Assembly (NCBI GenBank): GCA_948471205.1
Contig: CAOKRT010000002.1
Location: forward strand, 62,001 to 126,000
From: an uncultured Oscillospiraceae bacterium
GTDB lineage: Bacteria; Bacillota; Clostridia; Oscillospirales; Acutalibacteraceae
Direction of reading: 5' to 3'
DNA: 64,000 nt
Position numbers and translations under genes: made by a program. Position 1 is the stretch's first letter. Each line of letters starts with the position of its first letter. Positions 30,907 through 38,959 of the stretch are shown one piece after another. Under the pieces are notes generated by a model, which saw only the letters and a list, made by a program, of their open reading frames with translations, was not told the DNA's origin and ran no database searches.

Positions 30907-32168
30907 TTTTTCTTCACACCCCCAAGATAATTATAGGTGCGCACATCAGATGCTTTTATAAATGCAAGCACTGCCCAGCAGCACATCATGGATGAACCGC
31001 CCTGGCTCACAAACGGAAGCGTTACACCCGTAAGCGGAAGCACATCTGTTATCCCGAATATGTTAAGTGCCGTCTGAAAAAGCAGCATACCTGCTCCTGC
31101 CACGGCGGCAATGGAATAAAAGGTTGATCTTGAAGCAATGGAATTTACAAGTGCCGAAACAGCAATGGCAACAAATGTAAGAACAAGAACAACTGCAAAA
31201 ATAAAGCCCCATTCCTCACATATAACACCGAAAATCAGGTCTGTTGTTGAGGCAAATACATGCCTTGTATTGCCGTTTCCGATTCCAAGTCCCAAAAGTC
31301 CGCCAGATGCAATCCCTACAAGCGTTCTTGTTTGCTGGTAACCGCTTGCATTATAATATTCCGGTTCCCATATGTGGCGGTAAACCGAAAATCTTGCTGT
31401 TACATACGATTTATATTTTACTACAATTCCTGCTCCCAGCACTGCGGAAGCAACAGCAAGAATGATTGTTTTTATATCGCCTGATGTCATAAAAGCAATA
31501 ATAAGAAATGTAATAAAAAATACAAGCGCCGTTCCAAAATCCTTAATCAGCACAAGCGCCCCGACACAGGCAACCGAAAACCCGATGTAAGCAAAAATAT
31601 TTTTGCTTGTCTGTATTTTTTCAAGTGTGGCAGCACCTACAAAAATAAATGCTATTTTAACAAATTCTGACGGCTGAAAAGTAATACCGCCTATTGTTAT
31701 CCAGTTTCTTGCGCCGTTTGTAACCTTGGCAATTGCAAGATTTACAATAAGAAGCAGAATCGCACCAACTGCAACAGGCAGACGAAGTTTCATGCACAAA
31801 TCCACATTGCCGAGTATAAACACCATAAAAACATAAATTAAAATTCCCGCAAGTATCATAAAATACTGCTTTAATGCACTTTCGGCATTAACGGAACCGA
31901 TTGTTGAAAGACCCGTACCGCACAGGAAAAATGCAATCAGCTCAAGTTCAAAATTTCTTCTGTGAAGCAGCGTATAAAACGCAATCAGGTATATCCATTC
32001 TGTAGCAACAAGCAGCAAAGCCGCCGTTAAAACCCTGCTTTCAAACTTTTCGCCGCCATATGCTGCACTGAAGGCGGTTACAAGCTGAAAAACAGATATT
32101 AATGCCAGCATAAGAAAATTGTTGATAGGCTTGATTTTAGGAAGCCGTTTCTGCCCTTTTTTACCCAT
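30903..32168 (-). CDS. SEDS peptidoglycan glycosyltransferase (FtsW/RodA/SpoVE family)
   Basis: A 421-residue polytopic protein with about ten membrane helices. FQPSEFVKIAFIFVGA, LIKDFGTALVFFITFL, ASGGLLGLGIGNG and PLTGVTLPFVSQGGSSMM are the SEDS family signatures, including the catalytic aspartate of KDFGTA. The family polymerises lipid II. I start it at the ATG at 32168, preceded by GAGGTGG, 10 bases after the FHA stop; the longer frame (to 32213) would overlap that gene. Whether it serves division or elongation cannot be decided; the partner is the PBP directly downstream. Confidence 0.92.
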   Translation of the reverse strand: MGKKGQKRLPKIKPINNFLMLALISVFQLVTAFSAAYGGEKFESRVLTAALLLVATEWIYLIAFYTLLHRRNFELELIAFFLCGTGLSTIGSVNAESALKQYFMILAGILIYVFMVFILGNVDLCMKLRLPVAVGAILLLIVNLAIAKVTNGARNWITIGGITFQPSEFVKIAFIFVGAATLEKIQTSKNIFAYIGFSVACVGALVLIKDFGTALVFFITFLIIAFMTSGDIKTIILAVASAVLGAGIVVKYKSYVTARFSVYRHIWEPEYYNASGYQQTRTLVGIASGGLLGLGIGNGNTRHVFASTTDLIFGVICEEWGFIFAVVLVLTFVAIAVSALVNSIASRSTFYSIAAVAGAGMLLFQTALNIFGITDVLPLTGVTLPFVSQGGSSMMCCWAVLAFIKASDVRTYNYLGGVKKK

Positions 32169-32178
32169 TTTTCCCACC

Positions 32179-32916
32179 TCACTTTTCATAGAATACAAAA
32201 ACCTTGTCGCCAAAAGTTATCATATCCTCATCAAATATAAGCTGCGGCTGACTGATATATCTTCCGTTTAATTTCGTTCCGTTGTGACTGTCCAAATCAG
32301 AAAGCGCCCATCCCCTTGTAGTAAGATGAATTCTGGCATGCTTTCCCGAAACGGTGTTTGAAAGAAGCTGAATATCACAATCTTCTTCCCTTCCAATCAG
32401 AATATTTTTTTTCTTTATATAAATGGGGCGGTGGTTTTTTGTATCAACAAGCACTGCATATGCAACCACTTTTGCCGTGCTGCGTGCCTGATTTCGTATT
32501 TGCTTTTTTACTTCGCTTGAAAGCGCTTCAGCACACTGGAACGCAAGCGGAATATCGCCTATTTCAATCACATCTCCATCATTAAGAGCGGCTTTTCCGT
32601 CTATTTTTTTACCGTTGATTTTAATTCCGTTTTTCGAAAAGGTATCCGTTATCATCCATTCACTTCTTTTTTTTGCAATCACTGCATGAAAACGAGATAC
32701 AGACGGAACCGGAAGAACAATATCGTTTGACCTTGATTTGCCGATAGAAGTTTCCCAGTGGTTAATATCAATAACCGAACCGTTGTTTTTATCTGTAAGC
32801 TGTGCCATTTTATGCGTGCGCGGGCGGTTTCTGAAAAGAGAAATAACACACACCGAAACAACCGCAATGGCAATAACCGGAAAAACATATCGCATTACAG
32901 TTGTAAAAATCACCAT
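32179..32916 (-). CDS. Membrane protein with two FHA domains
   Basis: About 245 residues. One membrane helix at the N-terminus is followed by two forkhead-associated domains, which bind phosphothreonine. FHA1 (about 55-120) reads IGKSRSNDIVL, SVSRFHAVI, DTFSKNGIKING. FHA2 (about 170-240) reads ILIGREEDCDIQL, SGKHARI, DLDSHNGTKLNG. Gly, Arg, Ser, His and Asn of the fold are present in both. I favour the ATG at 32916 (GGA 8 bases before) over that at 32937, whose AGGA touches the start. It opens the operon with ftsW/rodA and pbpA, an order like the FHA-rodA-pbpA wall cluster of Actinobacteria, but no kinase or phosphatase gene is next to it. Confidence 0.85.
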   Translation of the reverse strand: MVIFTTVMRYVFPVIAIAVVSVCVISLFRNRPRTHKMAQLTDKNNGSVIDINHWETSIGKSRSNDIVLPVPSVSRFHAVIAKKRSEWMITDTFSKNGIKINGKKIDGKAALNDGDVIEIGDIPLAFQCAEALSSEVKKQIRNQARSTAKVVAYAVLVDTKNHRPIYIKKKNILIGREEDCDIQLLSNTVSGKHARIHLTTRGWALSDLDSHNGTKLNGRYISQPQLIFDEDMITFGDKVFVFYEK

Positions 32917-32976
32917 AATATTTTCCAAAAGGAACATTCCTTTCTGTACATTAAAAAATGTTATTTTATTATATTA

Positions 32977-33005
32977 AGAATATATTTTATAAAGCCAAAT
33001 GTCAA
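32977..33005 (-). promoter_or_regulatory. Promoter of the FHA-ftsW-pbpA-hflX operon
   Basis: Perfect TTGACA (33000-33005), 17 bases, TATTCT (32977-32982) on the minus strand, about 60 bases before the FHA gene. Confidence 0.75.
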
Positions 33006-33012
33006 GATTCTA

Positions 33013-33041
33013 TTGAATTTGTTTACATTTCGGTTTATACT
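33013..33041 (+). promoter_or_regulatory. Promoter of galM
   Basis: TTGAAT (33013-33018), 17 bases, TATACT (33036-33041). It is back to back with the FHA operon promoter; the two -35 boxes are 8 bases apart. Confidence 0.6.
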
Positions 33042-33073
33042 CAAACTATAAAAATATGAAAGGTAAAACAATT

Positions 33074-34129
33074 ATGAGTATTGCAAAAAAATTATTCGGC
33101 ACAATGAAGAACGGCACAGAGGTTTATCTTTATACAATTACCAATAATAGCGGTGCTTTCGTATCACTTCAGACCCTTGGCGGAGGAATTCAGGCTATTC
33201 ATGTGCCTGACCGAAACGGCAAGCTTGCCGATGTTGTTTTGGGATTTGACAAGCCGGAATATTATGAAGACAGCGACCTTGGATACCAGGGACTGCTTGT
33301 GGGAAGAGTTGCAAACAGAATAAGGGATGCAAAATTTTCCGTTGACGGCACAGAATATCATCTTCCAAGCAATCAGGGCACATGGACGCTGCACGGCGGC
33401 GGACGTTTCAGTTTCAACGTATGGGATGTTAAAGAAACAACCGATCATTCAGTTACATTTGAAAAATTTTCTCCGGACGGGGAAGACGGCTTTCCCGGCA
33501 ATTTTACTTTAACAGTTAAATATACTTTTACGGATGATAATATTTTAAAACTTGAATATACTGTTTTAAGCGATAAAAAAACGGTTGCAAATCCAACTAA
33601 CCATGCTTACTTCAATCTTTCCGGAAATCCGGAGTCAACAATCGAAAACCATTATTTAAAAATTGACGCCGATTATTTTACCGAAACAGATGATAATCAG
33701 CTTCCCACAGGCGTGCTTGGAAAAGTGGACGGCACAATGATGGATTTTAATAACATGCACAAAATAGGTGATAAAATTGATGAACCCTTCCGTGCTATTA
33801 TTGACGGAATAGGCTATGATAATAACTACTGTTTAAATAAGCAGCCCCGTGATTTCACCGAAGCAGCCGTGCTTTATGATGAAGAAAGCGGCAGACAGCT
33901 TGAAGTTTATACAGATCTGCCCGGCATACAGGTTTACTGCGGCGGATGGCTGGCAAAAGAAGGAAATCCGGGAAAGGAAAACGGCAATGTTACTTTCAGA
34001 AGAGGCGTTGCGCTTGAAACACAGTTTTATCCCAACAGCGTTAATCTTTCAGATGTTTTTCCTTTTGATTATGTACAGCCGAACAAAGCATTCAAAACTG
34101 TAACAGAATTTCGTTTTTCCGTAAAATAA
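33074..34129 (+). CDS. galM: Aldose 1-epimerase (galactose mutarotase)
   Basis: A 351-residue mutarotase that interconverts alpha and beta anomers of galactose or glucose, feeding the Leloir pathway. GRVANRIRDAKFSVDG, the catalytic His in NPTNHAYFNLSG, and the catalytic Glu in GVALETQFYPNSVN are all present. I start at the ATG at 33074, which has AAAGGT 9 bases before it; the ATG 18 bases earlier has no site. No galK or galT is near; lacZ is 26 kb away. A long imperfect hairpin separates it from the next gene. Confidence 0.92.
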   Translation: MSIAKKLFGTMKNGTEVYLYTITNNSGAFVSLQTLGGGIQAIHVPDRNGKLADVVLGFDKPEYYEDSDLGYQGLLVGRVANRIRDAKFSVDGTEYHLPSNQGTWTLHGGGRFSFNVWDVKETTDHSVTFEKFSPDGEDGFPGNFTLTVKYTFTDDNILKLEYTVLSDKKTVANPTNHAYFNLSGNPESTIENHYLKIDADYFTETDDNQLPTGVLGKVDGTMMDFNNMHKIGDKIDEPFRAIIDGIGYDNNYCLNKQPRDFTEAAVLYDEESGRQLEVYTDLPGIQVYCGGWLAKEGNPGKENGNVTFRRGVALETQFYPNSVNLSDVFPFDYVQPNKAFKTVTEFRFSVK

Positions 34130-34143
34130 ATGACTTTATTACT

Positions 34144-34198
34144 GCTTTTGCAACCAATAGTTGCGGAATTGAAAACTGGAATTTCGCAATTGAAAAGC
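34144..34198 (+). other. Long imperfect hairpin between galM and the HTH-DUF4097 gene
   Basis: GCTTTT (34144-34149) with GAAAAGC (34192-34198), CAA with TTG, and TTGCGGAATT (34161-34170) with AATTTCGCAA (34180-34189) nest into one extended stem. No T-run follows, so it is not a standard terminator. It could stabilise the galM 3' end. Confidence 0.35.
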
Positions 34199-34253
34199 AA
34201 AGTTTATGGAAATGAACCAATGCTACTGCTAAAATTTTAGGTGAGGTGATAAG

Positions 34254-35960
34254 ATGAATATTGAAACAGCAAAAAGGCTTTTTGAATACAGAAAGGCCAA
34301 CGGTTATTCACAGGAGGAGCTTGCTGAAAAGATAGGAGTATCCAGACAGGCAATATCAAAATGGGAACGTTCCGAAAGCAGTCCCGATACTGATAATCTG
34401 ATTTCTTTAGCAAATCTGTACGGTGTTACGATTGACGAATTATTAAACGGTACAGAACAACCGAAAAAAGCGCCTGATGAACAGCCCGATGAAAAAACTG
34501 AAAACAGCGAAGAAAACAATACAATAAATGAAGACAACAGTGAACCCGAACCCGAAATAAAGTTTGACAACGGCATTCATATTAATGACGGAAAAGACAA
34601 GGTTCATATCGGATGGGACGGAATTCATGTTGAAAGCAAAAACGGTGATAATGTTGATGTAAGCGGAAGCGGTGTTCATGTACAGAACGGCGACCACGTT
34701 TATTATGACAGCAGGCAGAAAGCTGCTAAAAATCCGTGGCTTCATGCACTTCTTCCGATTTCTGTAATTATCCTTTATCTGCTGTTAGGCTTTACAACAC
34801 ACAAAGGCTGGGCGTGGGGATGGATATTATTTTTATTAATTCCTGTAATTGAAACGGCTGTAACGGCATTTAAAACAAAAAATCCATCTCACTTTGCATA
34901 TCCTGTTTTCGTTACGGTACTGTATCTTACTGGCGGAATGTGCCTAAGTGTATGGCATCCTACATGGATTTTATTTATAACCATACCCATGTACTATCTT
35001 ATATGCGATGCGTATAAAAAAACACATCCCAACAAATATAATAAGGCAAACGGAACATATTACTCCCCAAACGGAAACGCTTATCCTGTAAACAAGCAAT
35101 CAAAAGGCGGAACTGTGGCAGCCATTATTATTTCCATAATATGCGGAATAACAATTGTTTCTGTTGTTGCAATCAGTTGTACTTTTGCATTTCTCGGAAA
35201 AGGCTTTGCCTGGATTGGGGATTATGTGCCCGATATAGTAGACAATGTTACTGAATTTCATGATTATGATTATGATAACGAAAAATTATATTCCGTTGGC
35301 AACGCGGAAATTCCGGCAAATGGAATAACAGAGATTTCTGTTGACTGGATAAGCAGTGATATTGATATTCAATATTATGACGGCGAAACCATTTCAATTG
35401 TAGAACCCGAACAGAGCGACCCGAACTATTCGCTGAGATACCGCATTGATGCAAACGAGTTGAAAATCAAGTTTTGTAAATCCGGGTTGAAAATTAAGAG
35501 ACCGGAAAACAAAAAGCTGACATTGCGTTTACCTGACGGTCTTTATCTTGCAGAGCTTGATGTTGACAGCGTTTCATCAAATCTTAATATTAACAAAATA
35601 AATACGAACGAATTAAACTTTGATACTGTAAGCGGAAAGATTACAGCAACAGGAAACTTTACCGATATAGATATAAACGGTGTAAGCGGAAATGCAGATA
35701 TAATAACATATACGGTTCCCAAAAACATTGATTCAGATACGGTAAGCGGTGACTTTTCCATTACAATTCCGCAGAATATCGGCGGATTTACATTAAACTT
35801 TAATACTGTATCCGGACATTTTAATAATTCCGGTTTTGAAAACATAAACGGCATTACAGACAATAAGGGCAAAAACGGCATTTATACCTACGGCAACGGA
35901 AACACCGAGATTGATTTTGATTCCGTAAGCGGAAACTTGACAATCGCCCCTGCTGCGTAA
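34254..35960 (+). CDS. Membrane XRE-type regulator fused to DUF4097 beta-strand domain
   Basis: A 568-residue fusion. Residues 1-65 are an XRE helix-turn-helix (YSQEELAEKIGVSRQAISKWERSESSPDTDNLISLANLYGVTIDELL). Residues about 70-160 are an acidic, low-complexity stretch with repeated IHINDG/GIHVES/GVHVQNG phrases. Four hydrophobic segments follow at about 160-320. The C-terminus (about 340-565) is a DUF4097 repeat domain with recurring DTVSG/GVSGN/DSVSGN strands that would lie outside the membrane. The topology suggests a sensor linking an extracytoplasmic surface to a DNA-binding domain, but target and signal are unknown. GAGGTGATAAG precedes the ATG. Confidence 0.85.
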   Translation: MNIETAKRLFEYRKANGYSQEELAEKIGVSRQAISKWERSESSPDTDNLISLANLYGVTIDELLNGTEQPKKAPDEQPDEKTENSEENNTINEDNSEPEPEIKFDNGIHINDGKDKVHIGWDGIHVESKNGDNVDVSGSGVHVQNGDHVYYDSRQKAAKNPWLHALLPISVIILYLLLGFTTHKGWAWGWILFLLIPVIETAVTAFKTKNPSHFAYPVFVTVLYLTGGMCLSVWHPTWILFITIPMYYLICDAYKKTHPNKYNKANGTYYSPNGNAYPVNKQSKGGTVAAIIISIICGITIVSVVAISCTFAFLGKGFAWIGDYVPDIVDNVTEFHDYDYDNEKLYSVGNAEIPANGITEISVDWISSDIDIQYYDGETISIVEPEQSDPNYSLRYRIDANELKIKFCKSGLKIKRPENKKLTLRLPDGLYLAELDVDSVSSNLNINKINTNELNFDTVSGKITATGNFTDIDINGVSGNADIITYTVPKNIDSDTVSGDFSITIPQNIGGFTLNFNTVSGHFNNSGFENINGITDNKGKNGIYTYGNGNTEIDFDSVSGNLTIAPAA

Positions 35961-35974
35961 TTATAAATCACAAA

Positions 35975-36001
35975 AAAAGGAAGTGGCAATCACTTCCTTT
36001 T
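35975..36001 (+). terminator. Bidirectional terminator between convergent genes
   Basis: AAAAGGAAGTG (35975-35985) pairs with CACTTCCTTTT (35991-36001) around GCAAT, A-rich before and T-rich after, between the HTH-DUF4097 gene and the convergent ABC ATPase gene. Confidence 0.85.
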
Positions 36002-36012
36002 TATTTATATCC

Positions 36013-36816
36013 TTATTTATCTGCTGAAAGAAGCATACGGTCATTATCAAGCTCGTTTCCGCTGGTTATCTTGAATTTTTCAAGCAGATCCGCAGTGGTA
36101 AGCTTTTTCTTTTCTTCGCCGCTTACATCATAAATGATTTTTCCGTCATTCATCATAATAAGTCTGTTACCGATTGCAATTGCATCCTTCATATTATGCG
36201 TTATCATAATCGTAGTAAGATTATCTTTTTCTACTATGCGCTGTGTAAGGTCAAGCACCTTATGTGCTGTTTTAGGATCAAGTGCAGCTGTGTGCTCATC
36301 AAGCAAAAGCAACTTCGGCTTTTTAAGTGTTGCCATAAGAAGCGTGATTGCCTGCCTCTGTCCGCCGGACAGCAAACCAACCTTAGATGTCAGTCTGTCC
36401 TCAAGTCCGAGATCCAGTGATTTTAAAAGTTCAACATATGCAGTCTTTTCTTTTTTTCTTACGCCCGGCAAAAGCGATCTGAATTTTCCTCTGCGCGAAG
36501 CAAGCGCAAGGTTTTCAAGTATCTGCATATCAGCGGCTGTTCCCGTCATAGGGTCCTGAAAAACTCTGCCAAGAAATTTTGCCCTTCTGAATTCGGCAAG
36601 CTTTGTTACATTCTGTCCGTCAATAGAAATCGTTCCGCAGTCAACAGGATATACACCTGCAATCATATTAAGCATTGTTGATTTTCCTGCGCCGTTTCCG
36701 CCGATAACCGTTACAAAATCGCCCTCATTAAGTGTTAAATCTATACCGTTAAGGGCATGCTTTTCATTAACCGTTCCCGGATTGAAGGTTTTGTAAACAC
36801 CTTTAATTTCAAGCAT
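36013..36816 (-). CDS. ABC transporter ATP-binding protein (TrpXYZ-like)
   Basis: A 267-residue ABC ATPase with Walker A GGNGAGKST (about 37-45), signature LLSGGQRQA, Walker B LLLLDEHTAALDP and His switch MITHN. I start at the ATG at 36816, preceded by AGGAGGT; the GTG nine bases upstream is too close to that site. It overlaps the permease stop by 8 bases. Together with the permease and the binding protein it forms a complete importer of the ABC_sub_bind class, whose members carry tryptophan or related aromatic compounds in some Firmicutes. Confidence 0.9.
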   Translation of the reverse strand: MLEIKGVYKTFNPGTVNEKHALNGIDLTLNEGDFVTVIGGNGAGKSTMLNMIAGVYPVDCGTISIDGQNVTKLAEFRRAKFLGRVFQDPMTGTAADMQILENLALASRRGKFRSLLPGVRKKEKTAYVELLKSLDLGLEDRLTSKVGLLSGGQRQAITLLMATLKKPKLLLLDEHTAALDPKTAHKVLDLTQRIVEKDNLTTIMITHNMKDAIAIGNRLIMMNDGKIIYDVSGEEKKKLTTADLLEKFKITSGNELDNDRMLLSADK

Positions 36817-37720
36817 TTGCCGCACCTCCTGCCTTTTTTTTCAGTCTTTTTCCCGAAACCTTGTTTTTCCAATAAGGAACACCAAGGAAAACCGCAACAA
36901 CCAAAGCGGAAAACAGCTTTAAATCGTTTGCAGGAAGTCCAAGAGATATAACAAGAGAAATAACAATATAATAGATAACACCGCCTATAACCGCTGCAAA
37001 CAGTTTTAAAGCAAAGTTCTTGAAAATCTTTCCGAAAATAACCTCGCCTATTATAACGGCCGCCAAACCTATAACAATTGCGCCTCTGCCCATATTGATA
37101 TCCGAAAATCCCTGGAACTGTGCTAAAAGCGCACCCGAAAGAGCAACAATTCCGTTTGAAATAACAAGTGCAAACACCTTATTCACATTTGTATTTATTC
37201 CGTTTGCACGTGCCATATTCTGATTATTTCCTGTTGCACGTATGGAATGACCAAGCTCTGTGCCGAAGAACCAGTACAAAGCGGCAATAATAACTGCAAC
37301 AAAAATCAAACCGACAAAAATGGACTTTTTTGTATACAGCATATTCACAAGAAAGCTGTACTTGCTTGAATTAAGCGCCTGGTTTGACTGACCCATTATG
37401 TCAAGATTAATGGAATAAAGCGCAAGCTGTGTTAAAATTCCCGCAAGAATAGGCGGAATTCCGAACACAGTGTGAAAAATTCCTGTAGCAAGACCGGCAA
37501 TACAGCCTGCAATAAATGCAATAATAAGCGAAACATAAATATTTAATCCGCCTATGGTGCATACAGCAAAAACAGCACCGCCTGTGCCGATTGAACCGTC
37601 AACCGTTAAATCTGCAAAATCAAGAATTCGGTATGTAATATATACACCGATTGCCATTATTCCCCAAATAATACCCTGTGCCGCCGCACCGGGAAGGGTA
37701 TCTAAAAATCCAGAAAGCAT
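36809..37720 (-). CDS. ABC transporter permease (TrpXYZ-like)
   Basis: A 303-residue integral membrane protein with about eight hydrophobic segments. The opening WGIMAIGVYITYRILDFADLTVDGSIGTGGAVFA and the later LGHSIRATGNNQNMARANGINTNVNKVFALVISNGIVALSGALLAQFQGFSD are typical of the branched-chain type permease family (BPD_transp_2) found with ABC_sub_bind proteins. It lies between the binding protein gene and the ATPase gene; a hairpin with T-run separates it from the former. Confidence 0.9.
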   Translation of the reverse strand: MLSGFLDTLPGAAAQGIIWGIMAIGVYITYRILDFADLTVDGSIGTGGAVFAVCTIGGLNIYVSLIIAFIAGCIAGLATGIFHTVFGIPPILAGILTQLALYSINLDIMGQSNQALNSSKYSFLVNMLYTKKSIFVGLIFVAVIIAALYWFFGTELGHSIRATGNNQNMARANGINTNVNKVFALVISNGIVALSGALLAQFQGFSDINMGRGAIVIGLAAVIIGEVIFGKIFKNFALKLFAAVIGGVIYYIVISLVISLGLPANDLKLFSALVVAVFLGVPYWKNKVSGKRLKKKAGGAANA

Positions 37721-37739
37721 ATTGTACCTCCAATTAAAA

Positions 37740-37764
37740 GAGCGATAAGAACATCTTACCGCTC
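37740..37764 (-). terminator. Intra-operon terminator or attenuator behind the binding-protein gene
   Basis: GAGCGATAAG (37740-37749) pairs with CTTACCGCTC (37755-37764) allowing one G-U pair. On the minus strand TTTTAATT follows. It lies 25 bases after the binding protein stop and before the permease RBS, a common way to make more binding protein than permease. Confidence 0.6.
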
Positions 37765-37788
37765 CCGCTTTGTTATATTGTAAAACGA

Positions 37789-38787
37789 TTACTGCGCTGT
37801 GTCAATAGCAACATAATCTTCCGGAACCGTAATGCCCAGTTCCTTACAGATTTCAGCATTATATTTCTTTGTGAATTTAGGTGCATAGCCTATTTCCATT
37901 TCTGCAGGATTTTTGCCTTCTGCAAGAATCTGTGCTGCCATTTCGCCTGCGGCATAGCCGATATCATAATAGCTGATTGTAAGTGTTACAATTCCGCAGC
38001 CTTTTACAATGCCTTCTTCACCTGCAAAAACAGGCTTCTTTGCCGGTCTTGCAACAGCATCAATAATACCTGTGTTTTTAGCGGCGGTATTATCTGTCGG
38101 CACATAAAGCGCATCATTATCGGCAACAGCTTTTGATACGATGGACTGAAGCTCGTTTGAATCTGCAAACGGATATTCGGTTGCTGTAATTCCAAGATCT
38201 TTAAGATATTTTGAAACCTCTGTGGCCTGATATTTTGAATTCGGCTCTGCAGAACAGTAAACAATACCCACTGTTTTTGTTTCCGGGCAGATTTCCTTAA
38301 TCATAGCCGCCTGATCTTTAAGCGGCGCAAGATCTGATGTACCGGTTACATTCACACCGGTTTTTCCTGTAAAATTATCAATACCAAGCGCAACGCCGTA
38401 TTCTGTAACCGAAGTTCCCACAACAGGAATATTCTTTGTAGCAGCAAACGCAGCCTGAACAACCGGGGTAGCATTTGCCATAATTAAATTAACCTTATTG
38501 GAAACATAACGGTTTACAATTGTTGAACAGTTGGTGGTTTCCCCCTGTGCTGTATTATATTCAAATGCAACATTTTCAGCACCCAGCTTTTCTGTAACAG
38601 CAGCTTTAAAGCCTTCTGTTGCAGCATCAAGAGCCTCATGTGCCTCCCACTGTGCTATACCGATTGTGTATTTTTTATCTGATGAATTGTTTTCAGACGG
38701 CTCCTTGCCGGAACATGCTGCAAAACAGGCAGATATGGTAATAACCGCAAGACAAATTGCAATTAATCTTTTTACAGATTTTTTCAT
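37789..38787 (-). CDS. ABC transporter substrate-binding lipoprotein (ABC_sub_bind family)
   Basis: A 332-residue lipoprotein. The ATG at 38787 has AAGGAG 10 bases before it; the longer frame lacks a site. A signal peptide ends at ACFAACSGKEP with lipidated Cys. The mature part has the periplasmic-binding fold of the TrpX-like family: YTIGIAQWEAHEALDAATEGFKAAV, IVNRYVSNKVNLIMANATPVVQAAFAATKNIPVVGTSVTEY, TVGIVYCSAEPNSKYQ and PVFAGEEGIVKGCGIVTLTISYYDIGYAAGEMA. Substrate is uncertain. Its neighbour upstream is DAHP synthase, which agrees with an aromatic amino-acid link but does not prove it. Confidence 0.88.
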   Translation of the reverse strand: MKKSVKRLIAICLAVITISACFAACSGKEPSENNSSDKKYTIGIAQWEAHEALDAATEGFKAAVTEKLGAENVAFEYNTAQGETTNCSTIVNRYVSNKVNLIMANATPVVQAAFAATKNIPVVGTSVTEYGVALGIDNFTGKTGVNVTGTSDLAPLKDQAAMIKEICPETKTVGIVYCSAEPNSKYQATEVSKYLKDLGITATEYPFADSNELQSIVSKAVADNDALYVPTDNTAAKNTGIIDAVARPAKKPVFAGEEGIVKGCGIVTLTISYYDIGYAAGEMAAQILAEGKNPAEMEIGYAPKFTKKYNAEICKELGITVPEDYVAIDTAQ

Positions 38788-38857
38788 TATAATAATCTCC
38801 TTAAATATGTATTTTTCCAACCACTTTAAAGTGTTAAAGCGATTGCGATTTAAAGAT

Positions 38858-38886
38858 ATATTATCATATTAATATAAAGCTGTCAA
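38858..38886 (-). promoter_or_regulatory. Promoter of the ABC transporter operon, overlapping a terminator
   Basis: On the minus strand TTGACA (38881-38886), 17 bases, TAATAT (38858-38863). The -35 lies inside one arm of the aroF terminator. The leader then carries the perfect palindrome CACTTTAAAGTG at 38822-38833. Confidence 0.55.
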
Positions 38887-38911
38887 ACAAAATAATTTGT
38901 TTGACAGCTTT
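38876..38911 (-). terminator. Terminator after the DAHP synthase gene
   Basis: A perfect 16-base stem (38876-38891 with 38896-38911) around ATAA. The minus strand continues with TATATT and the plus strand with TTTTG. It begins about 50 bases after the aroF stop. Confidence 0.8.
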
Positions 38912-38959
38912 TTTGTATACATTACCAACTGAGCAGTTATTCATTTGTGCAAAATTTCA

